Assembly (NCBI GenBank): GCA_031213475.1
Contig: JARUPZ010000020.1
Span: 4,425,313 to 4,489,312 of the forward strand
From: Nereocystis luetkeana
Lineage: Eukaryota > Sar > Phaeophyceae > Laminariales > Laminariaceae
DNA: 64,000 nucleotides
Direction: 5' to 3'
Shown: positions 1 through 12,074 of the stretch, piece after piece
Position numbering within the stretch: position 1 is the first letter of the stretch
Layout: each line of letters starts with the position of its first letter
The notes under the pieces: generated by a model
What the model was told of the DNA's origin: nothing
Seen by the model: the letters and a program-made list of their open reading frames with translations, nothing else
Databases searched by the model: none
Made by a program: the position numbers and the translations under genes

Positions 1-239
1 TATGCAAGGCACGGAGGGCCTGGGGGCACGCCAGCGTCGCGACTCAGGTGCTGCCGGGGCTGGAAGGCCTCAGGTGCGGCACGAAGCACAGAGCACGTCC
101 TGTCGTCACGGCGCACCATCGCATGACACAACGTACGCCACGATAGAAGTTTGCTTTACACGAAAATTTCCCCGAGGCTCCTTCCTCGCCTGAGGAGCTC
201 AATACGTATCACCCCAAAAACGTCTTTCAGAAAAGTGTA

Positions 240-410
240 CGCTTAACCCCTTTTAGAACCGCAGTCCCGTTTTCGGCACAGATTTGTTAGAAATCCGTCA
301 AAAGTGTACGATTAACCGCTTTTGGGAACGCAGTCCCATATGGGGGACAAATTACTTATAATTTGAGTGGTTTTCCCCTAAAACAGGACTGCAGTGCTAA
401 AGGGGTTGTC
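240..410. mobile_element. Foldback element M4
   Basis: AACCGCTTTTGGGAACGCAG with CCCATATGGGGGACAAATTA on one arm and CTAAAACAGGACTGCAGTGC with AAAGGGGTT on the other form a hairpin. An extra left arm is repeated upstream (242-280). A relative lies at about 800-890. Confidence 0.65.
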
Positions 411-596
411 AACCGTATAAGGAATAATCCCTATGGTAAGGGTATATAGCTCATATTTTTTTTGCGGGGGGCTCTTCCTCCCTTATGGAGCTCTCAACCC
501 CACCCAAAGCTGACGGAAATAAAATAAAGAGGGGAAGGAACCGTGCCATGGCCTGGGCTTGCGAGTCTTGCCTTGTTGTACAGCGTTGCTGCAATA

Positions 597-740
597 GTGC
601 CATTCCAACGATACTTGGCATGCCTTATTGCGAAATATTTCTGGAATACTGTCCATTCCAACGATACTGGCATGCCTTGTTGTTAAATATTTCTGGAATA
701 ATGCCATTCCACAGTATGATGCCACTCCAACGATGGAACG
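597..740. repeat. 53-bp tandem repeat
   Basis: CCATTCCAACGATACTTGGC ... AAATATTTCTGGAATA occurs twice, followed by a partial third unit. Confidence 0.8.
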
Positions 741-1084
741 CGGTTCCGACGATATAATGCCATCCCGGTGGTATCGGGCAACAGGTAGAGCCTCGGTTAA
801 CTTGCTTAGGACTGCACTCCCATTGTGGGGACAAAATACTTGGAATTAGAGTCAAAATTCAGGTACATGTACAGTGCAGTACTAAATGAGTTAAGGAGCC
901 CCATCAGTCAGAATTATTGCCTCATAAGGCAAAAAAGTGCTCACTCTATCGTAAACACGGGGAACGCGCTAAGGTCGGCGTTCGCCCCATGCTTTGCAAA
1001 TGTGCCCTCCGCCACATTTTACTTCTAGAGCTCTGTTTTCGTAGAGTCACATTGTTTACACCATCCTGTAGCGCTGCAGAGGGG

Positions 1085-1300
1085 GGTGAGGAGGTTTGGG
1101 GGGGAGGAGTGAGGGTGTACTCGGTATCACGCATGGCCGTAGTCGTATGACCATAGATCCTCGCATCCCTACAATGCCGGGACGGAGCGCGTCGGATTTT
1201 CGCCGACCAGACAGACATTGCTTGCATCAAGCGCGAAGTGCCATGAGGTGTTCGGCGAGATCTCATTTGCTGCTTGCCTAAGCCATTCGACCATTGCCCA
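1085..1300 (-). repeat. R1 copy (short)
   Basis: GGTGTACTCGGTATCACGC then GCCGTAGTCGTATGACCATA and ATGCCGGGACGGAGC, starting at a G-rich tract. It ends into a TTGCTGCTTGCCTAAGCCAT block resembling the R2 repeat. Confidence 0.75.
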
Positions 1301-1570
1301 CACATGCCTGCCGAGACGGAACACCATTCCTACTTCTTATAGAGACACCTCCAACAGTTCGGCGCTTATTGCGTTGTTTCCATGTATTACATAGAAACGC
1401 CTTGCCAATATTATCTCCTTCCTGCTGGGTGGTGTACTCGATTTGGGGGGGGGGGGGGGGGCAATGCCCATTGCACTGCGGCACCTGTTGCCGTTACGTT
1501 CTGCGACACTTTATGCTGGACTGGTCTTTGTGTCGGGCTTGTGTGTGCATGAAGACGTGCACACGTGGTA

Positions 1571-1676
1571 TTACGGGGGACCATAGTTAATAGGGCCAAA
1601 TATTGTGAGTAGAAATGGTTAAATATATGGGTTTTTATGTATACCATAGGTCCTATTAACCATGGTCCCCCGTAAT
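1571..1676. mobile_element. TIR element M1 (MITE-like)
   Basis: Ends are inverted repeats: TACGGGGGACCATAGTTAAT on the left and its near complement ATTAACCATGGTCCCCCGTA on the right. AT-rich centre, about 105 bp, no coding capacity. Confidence 0.85.
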
Positions 1677-2692
1677 AGTACTCGGGCTTTGCCGCGCCTG
1701 CCGGGGACGGGGACTGGCGTTCTGATGTCGGATCGTTTCGTCACGTATGTTGTGTTTTCCGACAGCCTCAAGGCCGCTCTGAGACTCCTTTATTGTTTAC
1801 GAGGCGCGTTCGAGAATCTCTGCTGGATTCGTAGTGCGCCATTCGATTGTGAAAGCAGTGCCGTACGACTACTGCAGGTTCTCATCGCACGTTTTCTGTA
1901 AACCCCTTCGTTTTGTTTTGTTTTGTTGTGCGAATGGAGCTTGGCGAGAAGGCTCTCGAGTCCCAATCGAAACAGGAATTATTTCAAGCGCATGTTTCGT
2001 TAAGCATCGGTACTTTCTTTTTGCACCTTGTCTGTCGTAAACGAAAAATGCCGCAGATTTTCCTTGTGTCGGAGGGCTTTCGTCGTATAGTACAGTAGCG
2101 CTCTGCAGCAGTAGCTCTATGATCGAGCCTAGTATTCTTTCGAGCTGCTTTTGTCTCCTGTACGTTTTTTGCTGTTGCTGTTGACCAGCTCTTCATATGT
2201 TTTTAGCGCATTTAGTCCGTGCTGCTTTTTCGAAATGTCCTTTTTTGTTGTTGTTGAGCAACTCTTGACCTCTACCGCGTTTGTTTTGTGATGTTTTTTT
2301 CAACTGTGTTTTTGTTGTTGTTAGTGAACGGATCTTTATTTTTAACGCGTTTGTTCTTGTGCTGCTTTTTTTCAACGATTTTTGGCTTCCTAACTGGTGT
2401 TGAACAGCTCTTTCCGCATTCGACCACCGACGAAGTGCGGAGAAGGAGACACTTCGACCACGTGGGCGTACCTCACCGTGGTGCAGCCCACGAAACGAGG
2501 CCGCAAGGGCAGGTGCGGCCCGCCAAAAATCTGCTCTCGGGGTGGATCGAGTGTTGCCCTGCCGGAGCGGGCTAGGAAGACTCCGTCGTGCACTCTGCCT
2601 GTTTTGAGCTTCGTATGTTACGGCCGGCCGCACGCGTGTGTGTTGCGTTTACGATTTGATTTTGACACGCACGCGGATCGGAGCGGGCCGGC

Positions 2693-2935
2693 GGGAGGGG
2701 GTGTATACTCGGTATCATGCACGGCCGTAGTCGTATGACCATAGACCCTCTCACATCCCTACAAATGCCCGGACGGAACACGTCGGGTTTTCACCGACCA
2801 GGTCGACATTTGCTTGCATCGAACGCGGGGCGCCCTGAGGTGTTCGGCGAGTCGCATGATGGGCGAGCTGCATCCGACTAAGAACCGCTTGTCAGGCGGA
2901 CTCGCATATGGCTGGCAGCTTCTATGAGCTATTTC
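2693..2935 (-). repeat. R1 copy
   Basis: Runs from GGGAGGGGGTGTATACTCGG through ACCGACCAGG and CATCCGACTAAGAACCGCTT to GCGGACTCGCATATGGCTGG, the medium-length form of the family in reverse orientation. Confidence 0.8.
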
Positions 2936-4037
2936 TTTTCCGATGAGGCCGCTTTCAGGGGGGGCGGGTGGGGGATATTCCCTCGCAAAGGAGTGGGGGG
3001 CGGTCACCGTTTTTTCATATGTTCTGTAGATACAGCATGCCCCACACTACTGGCAGTTGTTCGCCCATTCGTCAAAGCAGACCACATGGAAGCTCTTGAG
3101 CCTTCATCATGACCGTTTTGGGTTGTGGTACAATTGCAAGCGGCGTGTCGTGTGCCTTTGCTGCGGACGACGCGAGCGGGGGTAGGATCGGGGGGGGGGG
3201 GGAAGAGATGGGGTGGAAACGACCCAGCACCACCTTGCTGCAGCATACCGGTGCTGTCGGAACGCCGATCCCGCAGAGTACGACTATTTTAAGCACGGGA
3301 AGTCAAGGTCACGAGATACAAGGGGCGCGGATAGGTAACAGATAGCAACAGCGCGATGAAAAATCGGGCTCTGTTGAGACATTTTCGAAGCTGCGATTTT
3401 TTTTTAATGCATGCCTGCCCGGTCCTCTTCCTTGTTCTGTCACGCCCTGCTCACGAGCAGCTACTGGTACAGGGCGCTGGGACTGCTCATTACCGAGATC
3501 GGTGATTCCGGAGGGGCCAATGGCAGCAACGACAGCGCTGGAATCATGGTGGCTGCCTGTCTCGGTGGCTCGAAAAGGTGCGCGCAAAACGGAAGAATCA
3601 AGCGCCCGTCTCACTTTGCCTTACCTGCCGCGGCTGGACCGAATCAGGATTGTTTTTAGTCGGTAAATTGCCGCGTGAGAAGAGAAAAGGGGGCAGTACG
3701 CCAGTCGCCTGGCCCAAAGAAAGTTGTAGAAACGTCGTCGGCGTCGTGCTGCATTTGGATCAGGAGCGCCTCCGCTACGTTGTTCCTTTTTTGGCGTGGT
3801 CGCAACAATCGTTGGAGGTGCGTCTTTCAAATCGTGACACCGTTCGTAGCTGGGTCAACGTTTTCTCAAACCTGAGACATCGCTTTGGCCAGACGGTCTC
3901 TTTGAAGGCGACGGCCTTCGCACAGAATCGTCCCTCCTAATGCCGCCTTCTATGCATGTTTTCCTTGATTCTTCGAAGGCTTTCCTGGAAAACTAATGAG
4001 CCACTCTCCCCCCCACCGCTCCAAACCAAACTCAAAG

Positions 4038-4972
4038 GTCTGTGTCCTGTGAGGTGTTCCTGAAGAGCGGCAAGGCGTACATGGCTTCGGTTGTGTGCCT
4101 CAGTGCTGAGCCCGGCCGCCCTCGATGGGAGATCTCGCCGAGCGTCTCTCTTTCATCGTCGTCAGCGTTTTCCTCTGGCCCCTCGACCCCCGGGTTTCAA
4201 GGGTTTCGCGTGATGGCTTATAGTGCCCATCCAGTGCAGGTCAGCCGATTGGGTGTTTACGGTCGAAACGTTGGTTCGTCTGTAGATTCTTACCGGTACG
4301 CCTCTCTCCTTCGCCCTACTGTTCCTCTCGTTGCCTGTCCCCCCCCCTCCCTTATTTCACGGCGGGGGCCGTACGACATGAGTACTACACACCGTAGTCC
4401 GTACGACGTACGTACCTGGTGTGTTTTTTGCAGGCCCGCGTGGCCTGCTGTGCCGCTTGATCCCGTGGCGAATTTGACGAAGCCCATGAGTCTTGTCGAG
4501 ACCCTTCTCTCGAGAGCCAATACGCTGTCGTCCACTTTTCTCGAGTCTTCAAGCCTTACCGCCGCCATCGTCTCCTCGTTTTTGCGACCGGGGGGGGGGG
4601 TCGCTGGTTTCACTTGTGCAGGTGACTCCTGCGGAAATGCGGCCGGAAGCGGCGGGATATTTCCGCGTCGGCCCCTCCCTGCACCAGGCGTTGTTGCGTC
4701 GTTGCCTCGGGGTGAGCGAGAGCAGTGGTTGCCGTCGCCATCGCGTGTTTGACGGTAGAATGATGCCGTTTTGTTTGTTTTGAGGCGCGAGGGGGGGGGG
4801 GGGGGGGGCGTGGGATGCTCTGTCTAGTATAATTGTGTCCGTGGTGAGCAACCCCGGTAAGGTTCTGGAAGCTGTCCGCTAGGATTTTCCGTGGGGCTGT
4901 GGCGTGTTTGCCTGGCAGCCCGGTATTGTGAACGTGCGAAGGGATTACATCGAAGTTGGCCATGTTGCATGA
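4038..4972 (+). CDS. C-terminal four exons of unrecognised gene A
   Basis: Exons 4038-4295 (phase 2 entry after CTCAAAG, donor ACCG|GTACGC), 4434-4599 (acceptor TTTTTTGCAG), 4622-4711 (acceptor ACTTGTGCAG, donor CTCGGG|GTGAGC) and 4919-4972 (acceptor GCCTGGCAG, stop TGA). All phases agree. Encoded stretches include SVSCEVFLKSGKAYMASVVC, GFQGFRVMAYSAHPV, LTKPMSLVETLLSRANTLSS, VTPAEMRPEAAGYFRVGPSL and the end GPGIVNVRRDYIEVGHVA. I do not recognise the family. The first intron (138 bp) is a multiple of three without a stop, so it could be retained. The second intron is only 22 bp and starts in a run of G, so exons 2 and 3 may be one exon with a sequence error. Upstream exons (before 4038) were not resolved. 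Confidence 0.55.
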
Positions 4973-5558
4973 CCACATACGTCGGGCACAGTGATCAATG
5001 CAGATAATAAACTTGTGGGTGGTGGCCCCAGCCAACTCGAACAGAAACGCACTTGACCGGGGTCAACCCTTGGGCCAGCTCAACCCGAATGTTCTAACAG
5101 CAGCTATCCTTCCGACGCGCCGCGAGGTTTCTATCAGAAAATGAGGCATTATGTCCCCGTGCGTTCATTGCACGTGCGGCGTCACTATTGCTTCATGCGA
5201 TAGGGTAGAAGTGGATCACGCGCTATCTTGTGGAGCCCCCAATCCCTGGCTATCAACGCTTGCCAACCTTTGCGTTGCGATGTCATGGGTCCCGCGTGTT
5301 TGGTCGTCGGCAGGACAATTTGGCGGGCTCCGCGGAGGAGGCAGACAGAGGCCAGGTTGAGTCAATCCCGCTGTGCAGATGGGCCGCCCTGGTGTTGGTG
5401 TCGACGGGGGCCAGCGCGGTGTTCTTCGTGCTAATGAACGCCGGGTGCGATGTCGTTAGGAGCAGTGGGCATGTCGGGGGGCGTCATATGACGTGCCATC
5501 GTCTCTCGGTGTTTTATCCCGTTCTCTCTCTTTCTTTCGCTCAAGTCCCTTCCAAAAA

Positions 5559-5816
5559 ATGGCCAAGGGTAAAGAAGCAGCAGTGAAGTCACCGTGTACC
5601 GCCAATGTGCTGCAGTTGATTGGACCTATAAATGTGACCCGGCCACATGTATGCTCGTGCGAATGCTGCGTGCCTTGTGTATTATTCGAAAATGTTGACT
5701 GCTGTGCTGCCACGAAACCTGGTGATGGACTGCGATCAAATGGCGGAGGCGATATGTCTGAACGCGATTTTTCTGCTCGGCCTGTCGATGCTTCTCTGGA
5801 TAACATCCGTGCGTGA
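5559..5816 (+). CDS. Possible small Cys-rich protein
   Basis: An 85-codon ORF with ATG in a good context (AAAAAATGG) after a pyrimidine-rich leader. Begins MAKGKEAAVKSPCTANVLQL and carries a cluster of Cys (HVCSCECCVPC...DCC). Another frame of the same stretch is also open and hydrophobic (LNAIFLLGLSMLLWI), so which frame is used, if any, is unclear. No family recognised. Confidence 0.3.
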   Translation: MAKGKEAAVKSPCTANVLQLIGPINVTRPHVCSCECCVPCVLFENVDCCAATKPGDGLRSNGGGDMSERDFSARPVDASLDNIRA

Positions 5817-6379
5817 AGAGGATCCCACGAGTGGATCAAGCCTGACTCATCAAACATGTCGGCCCGCGCTGTGCTGTCTTTCGTGGACGCGCTGCACGCT
5901 TCCGCTTTCTTTCACTCGTGCTTTTCATATTTTTGTTCCCTTCACTTCCCCCCACATGGTAGATATCGGGCTGCGGGCCAGCTGTAGCGTTTCCAGATAG
6001 AGCTTGGGAACGAGGAACCCAACGGCTTTTAACCTGCTCTATTTTTTTATTGCCGTCGCCACTGTATGGACATACGCAGTGGTATCCGCTCTGCGTTCGC
6101 ACGTGTCAAAAGACGCGAAACATGACACGCCTATTGCACCCATCGCACGGCTACGCCGCTCGTTCGATTTGTTTTTAACATACACTATTTCAAATGCGCC
6201 ATCTATGAGTTCGACCGATTGAGTGGTTGATACTGAACATCTTGAAATTTTCCGTTTTTTTTACGAAGTGCATATTCCGAGACAGTAAGCTTAATACGGC
6301 TCGACGCGGTTTGTTCGCGGGACGCGTTCGTCGCCCTGTTTGATTTTCCCTGCCACTTCATCTGTCGTTATCGACGGCC

Positions 6380-8226
6380 ATGTTTCTCTCTACCAATAGC
6401 TCGACGGAGGTTGCGCTAGACCTGAAGATTACTTCTCTGGAGGGGGGCACCGTCCGCGCGCCGACGCCGTCTTCTGACTCCAACAGCGTTTGGGCAACGT
6501 GCCCGCCATCATCCCAGAAAATAGTCCTGGTGCTCGCTCGAACCGGTGAGGACTCATGCCACGGCAGGGGTACCACTTTTGCCTTCTAAGGCAACATTTT
6601 CTGGCCGGTTGAGCTCCTCGAGTGAGCAATTACCGGTTAGTATGATACGTTTACTACACTACGTAGTACATTTTTGTGTTAGGACTATTATGGCGCATCG
6701 AGAATATGCCCATCGGATTGCGCGAACAGACATGTTTCATGTTCCGGATGGGATAATGAGCTCCTTATGTGAGGAGCTCAGAAAATAATAAGCCACCACC
6801 CTACCGTGACATTGCTCTAAGCGCGTCAGGGCGAGCGCAGCCGGACGAGTCGTAGCGGGGGGGGAAGCACGCGATAGTTCCCTAGATTCACCTCGGAGTT
6901 TTGTAACGGAATTGCCATACGAGAGCGGTTGTATTCTATATAGAACTCTCCTGCTACATTGCCGCATGCCCCCTCCCCCGAGAAAAAAAGTATAATCTAC
7001 AAGCGTTTTTACGCAGGCACTTGGATTTTGTCTACGCGTGCGTAAACAATCTGGTATATTGTCCATCTCAACTTGTACGAGAAACAACAGTACCCTCGTA
7101 AATAATGTCGCCCGTTGTCTGTCTCGACGACGAGGCAGAAAAAACAAATAAACATTCTTGTGCCACCTATCTCGTTCATCTGCGCGTGCTCGTGACTTAC
7201 ATCCCCTCGGGGTGGGTGGTTGGGTGGGTGGGGCGGGGTCTAGTTCGGACGGTGACTGTTGTAGCTCCACAGCGGTCAAATGGGGCCAGTTGCTCTCTTT
7301 TTTTGTTTTTGGTCATTCGACGTGATTTTTGCCGTTCGCTCTCATTCCATCTTTCGTTCTGCCCGCTGTTTTTCGTTTCGTCTTTTGTGTACGTATGCGT
7401 GTGTGTGGAAATTTGGAAACTTCTTCGTACAGCGGACTACGGGACGTTTCGGCACGCTTTCTTCTACCGCGTGACATCTCCAGCACGATCACGACCACCA
7501 CGGTCACCACCACAGCGATCGCCACGGCCTCCATCGTCAGCGGCGGCTGAGCCTACAGGGGAGAACACGTCGCGGCAAGAGCGTGGTTCCGCCCCCGCCA
7601 TGGGAATGATAGAGGAATATACCGGCGATGGTCCTCTACGGCCAGGCGTGCAATATCCTCCGCGACAACAAACGCAGCAGCAAGTGAAGTCTGGGGACGA
7701 GCAAACCTTCGTAGATTTGTGTGGTTCGTCCGGAGACGAGGAGGAAGAAAAGGGGCAGACGCTAGTGCTGGGGCCGAAGATGGCGGAGTTTGCACCTACG
7801 CAGCCACCGTCCGCGGTCGCCGCCGCAGGTCCCAGCGGTGGAGTCACTGTTGCTTCTGCTGTAAGTGGTAGTGGTGGTGGTGGTGGAAGTGGTGTGGGTG
7901 GTGGTGGAAGTGCTTCTGCTTCTGCGGCTGCCTTGTCTGTCGTTGCTAGCGGCGGCAAGGGAAGCGAGTGTCTCGACGGTGGCGGTGGCAACGTCCAGGG
8001 TCCTCGCGAGATAAGAGGAGCGGGGTTGTTTGCTGCACAGAAGCTTTGTCCGGTGGCGGAAGTCGTGGTGAAACGTGCGCATGACGCGCTGTTGACAACG
8101 AATGGGTGTGTTTCAAGGCAAGCGCCGGTGGAAGGGTACGGGGGCGGAACGGTGGGAGAAGGGGAACGAGGGATCGGATCGGCGTCGTCGGCCCGGCATA
8201 ATCATGCACGGAGCCGCTCCAATTGA
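6380..8226 (+). CDS. Unrecognised two-exon gene B, low-complexity acidic protein
   Basis: Exon 6380-6545 starts MFLSTNSSTEVALDLKITSL and ends ACCG|GTGAGG in phase 1. Exon 7484-8226 enters in phase 1 after CATCTCCAG and runs 247 codons to the stop. The product has a Pro/Arg/Ser stretch, an acidic patch (GDEQTFVDLCGSSGDEEEE), a Gly/Ser/Ala-rich linker and a more ordered end (IRGAGLFAAQKLCPVAEVVV). Upstream DNA (7.28-7.48 kb) is pyrimidine-rich. The minus strand is also open over 7464-7991, but the plus frame has the better composition and splice support. Function unknown. Confidence 0.5.
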
Positions 8227-8994
8227 TCCCTCCCCTGACCTTGAGGCAATCGCCTGGGCAAGGCCTTGGGTACGGGCATGCCGTTTTTTTTTCAACTTTG
8301 TACACATATGTGAGCTGTCAGCCCGGTTTTTGGTGTCTGTCAGGATAAATTGGGCCCCTTGCGTCGACGGATTCGTTAGCATGCGCTCCCTCGACATTGG
8401 TTGTGCGCCTGTTTGATGTGGTCCGGCGGCAGAACGAGCAGGTCGTGTTGAGAGAGCATGCCACCTCTGCTTTCATTTTCACCCCGCCACAAGTGTATTC
8501 CGTTCGACAACGCTTAGCTCCAGATTGTCCGGCCGTGCTACTTGAGTGCACGTCTTATCTGTTTGCTAAAAAAGGTGGCAGTACACCTCTGCTTCTATCT
8601 CAGAGGCACAACAACATTTGTGAGTGTTTTAACTTTCGCAAGTTCAGCTGTAAGGGCCACATAAAACAACAGGCCAAGTGCTAACCTCCCAACCACATGA
8701 ACAGTCGCTTTCGTACAGAGGTCAAACCTAGCCGTAAAAACATCCCAAAAAAACTTTCGAGCGGCGGAGCCATGTTTCACGACTGAAGGACGGGATGGTC
8801 CCGTCGAACACCATTTGCAGCAATGCTCTTGATGCTTTGTTTCCGTTCAGGTGGTCCTCGTGGCACCTGCCTGCCAGCGTCGGTAGATGGCTGTTCTGCC
8901 CAAAGCTTCGGTATGCCGTCAACCGGCATATTTGCTATCGCTATGTTAATGCTCTAAGGTTCGGTAGCTTCACAGTTGACAAAACCTACATACC

Positions 8995-9560
8995 GGGTCA
9001 GGTATGAGCTATTCTATTTTCCTAGTTCTCGCAATCAACATCGCCCAGGCCGTCGCCATGCTCGGGTATTGCGGCTCCCCTGCTCCCGAACGTCTCTGCG
9101 ATGGAGGTCGACCGAGATTCGCCGCCCCTGCTGCTCCGGGTAGTGGACCCTGTCGTACTCAGGTCTCGGCGGGAGGATGTCGATGATTCGCTAGCCGGGG
9201 AAAAGCGGCCGATTTCGACGGGAAAAAGCAGAATCATAACGGCAGCCATAAGCAACATATGGAACCGTGTCTCCACACATGCAAACCCAATCCCCCGTCT
9301 CTCGCCGTATCGTTTCGATGTCAGGGGTACGAATGGGGGTGAAGTGAGCAACGCTATCAAATTCGTGGATGCATCTGTTGCTTTTCTCTGAGCTACTGTT
9401 GATGCTGACAATACGAATGAATGTTTTTCGACCCATAAGAAACCTCTCGATGTGCGGTAAGCATGGTAGGCAGTCGCAGCGGTTCCCTTCTCGGCAAGGC
9501 AGCACACAACCATTCGGGAGACCCTGCGTCGCACCATTATAACTCATTTTAGGGACTTCA
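8995..9560. other. Ambiguous coding island
   Basis: Both strands show long open frames. Plus 9101-9391 gives MEVDRDSPPLLLRVVDPVVL...; minus 9022-9537 gives a Ser/Thr/Arg-rich frame (SESSTSSRRDLSTTGSTTRS). Either could be an exon; no splice sites decide. Confidence 0.25.
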
Positions 9561-10030
9561 GAGGAGGGAAAACTGTTGAAAACGAGCGACCATTGCTAGC
9601 TCACGACTACAGCATCGGTCTAAAAACTCAGCCTCGGCTGCTGGCGAAGGGGCGATGTGTCCGAACTGCAACGCAGGGGAGAGATACCACGACTCGCACA
9701 TGTGTTGCGCTAACATCGGTTCAACTGGTTTCGATTACCCTTACGGTCGTGTTGTCCTATTGTTCTGGTTCTTGCAATATAGACCCTCCACCTTTACTTC
9801 TTTTGGTCGACCGCCACAACGAAATACTTAACTCTCTATAGGGAACGCACGGTGACTGAACAAGTCGGCGTGCAATATGAATGATGGCTATACTTGCACT
9901 GCTGCACGCTATTCCTGCGGTAGACGGATGATTATACCACAATTCTCGTGTGATGGGTCGCTATACCTGTTTCCGACAATAAGGAAAGAGAAAATTATTT
10001 TCACACCATCCGAGCACAATCCCGTGTTTC

Positions 10031-10610
10031 CTACCTGTTACCCTCCAGATTCTCCAGGCCTCTGCTGCCAGTGGAACCTCGGCCGTCACGTATCCCACCC
10101 GCGCATGAACCCGGCCTGGCTATTCCAAACCCGGCATCCCCGGATAAAAACGCCTCTGCCTTCATTCCCGCTGATCCCACTTTGGCATCCCTGGGAGGCG
10201 GTGGCTGTGCGTTGGCGCGCTGTCCCCCGGTGGGCTCCGCACGTGCCCCGTCTAACGCTCGTTCCGATGCTGCAAGTTGTGTAGACAGTGATGTCACAGA
10301 GCGCGTATTGTCTTGGACATGCGTCGTTAAACAGGATGGCGGCAGTGACTCGGGCTCTCCCGCGGCAGCAGACAGTGCGGCTCGCTTCGCGTTGCCACTA
10401 CTATCATCGCTACTGCGGCGTCGCTCTCCCTCTAGTTCAACGTGCGGGTGGAAGCGGAGGCCGGAGCCGGAGGCTGACCCAGCGCGGCCGCTGCCTCTAC
10501 CCTTCTTTGCCGCCACGCTGCCGCTGCCGCCGCCCTCGCAACGACTTGGATGTTCACTGCTCGCAGACGCACATTTTTCTGCTGATGATTTCGCCGGCGC
10601 GGTTGTCCGT
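10031..10610 (-). CDS. Candidate 3' exon of gene C
   Basis: A long minus-strand frame ending ...RGLENLEGNR then stop, rich in Ser, Ala, Arg and Glu. It lies in the right place and strand to be the last exon of gene C. The plus strand is also open across about 700 bp here, so this call is weak; no clear acceptor in the needed phase was found. Confidence 0.35.
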
Positions 10611-12074
10611 ACACTTTTCCCGGGAGAAAAAAAGTTTGCTTCGTCCCCCTTGCTATGCTTGTTTTTCCCTCGCCGACGGCCGTGGCAACTCAGGGCACGG
10701 ATGGTCATCTCCTCCTGCAGCACAATTACGACCACGCACGTGATGTGGCACCATTTACAAGTAGATCGGCGGAGGGGGCGCTGAATCCGTCCCCTGGGTG
10801 CCAATTCAAAGAAGGAAAATATTACCGCGCGGGGCTACGAGGGGCAAGGCCGCGCCGCAATATCGTGTATGTGGTGCCCTGGATTGAATCGGCGAAGGGC
10901 GTCTGTTGAGTTCATTCGAGCTCGAGAGGCTCCAATGTACGCGGTCGATTAACCCATTTGGAGGACCACGAGATAAGCGACCAGAACAATGGTTGTTGGA
11001 TTTTGGTGTTATCAACATCCTACATGCGCGCAGCGTGAGGGCCCGGCAGCACGGTACGGGTTGGATCGTGTTGCGCCCGCGCCGTACGACCCCTTCGCAT
11101 TGTGACTCGAACAACGACTTTTTATCATCCCCCAAGCATGAAAGTGGTCGTTGCTGTACCGCGGTATTTTAATTTTTTGTCAACGTTTCCCTCTGGAGTC
11201 CCCGAGAGGGCTAAAATTGCCTCGGGCGGCAGTTGGGGTCGTCGAATAGGCGCGCAATGTGGTAGGACAGCGCGATCGTTACCGGTCCTACGATGATAAA
11301 CCCCACGCGTTAGAGGATGTCTGCGTGGGCGAATGGGCGGTCGTGTCCCGCACCATATACACCCTGCGGTGGAGCACCTTCAGTGCCTTGGGGGGGGGCA
11401 GAAGTGTGTGCAAGCACCGATGTCGTTGCGTTCCTCCCCTGAATTTAATAACACCAAAAGCAAACGTTTTGCCCACGGCCATCTTTTTTGGTTACTCGCT
11501 TTTAATGGGCGTGGTTGCTTTTCGCTGATTTGGTGTTGGCACTAAGTTTCTACTCAGTTTTCGTCCTCGAAAATGGGGACCTCTTGGGCCATGCACGTGT
11601 TCATTCGTATAAGGCGGAGTGTACTGCGCGTTTGATCGTTTTCAACGCCCCCAAAACACGCACGAGAGTTCGAAACTCGCCACGCTCAATAACAGCATCT
11701 CCTAAGGAACAACAGCTCGACGCTGCTGCCGGGTTTTTACTCGTTTATATCCAAAATGTACCCGTTTGTTGACTTCCACGTGACCGGGTGCACCGTTTTT
11801 TTGTTGCTTCCCTACTTTCGAGACCGAAAATTCAGAAAATCCACGCCTCCATCCAATCTTGAAACATGAACACCTAGGGAACCGCGCTGCAACGCATATC
11901 GTTACCGCTGCACTACAGTTGTATTCTCTGGAGGACAACTGCTCGACACATCTTCCGCCTAACTTCCATAGGTAAGGTGACGCTATAGCCGACACCTTCC
12001 GGCGAGGGAGATAGCCATTGAATCACCTCTATATGTTTACCTGGTATTAATAGCGCACTCCACGTCCGACTCAC

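Larger units (their letters stand above)
1..4037. other. No gene resolved
   Basis: Contains M4, the 53-bp repeat, two R1 copies and an M1 element. Plus frames at 3411-3659 and 3578-3940 (VVGVVLHLDQERLRYVVPFL) look protein-like and may be upstream exons of gene A, but no consistent splice phases were found. Confidence 0.5.

Noticed and set aside
10071..10784. 237-codon plus-strand frame
   Set aside because: Competes with a minus-strand frame that fits gene C's orientation; neither is proven, and the plus frame has no neighbouring exon.
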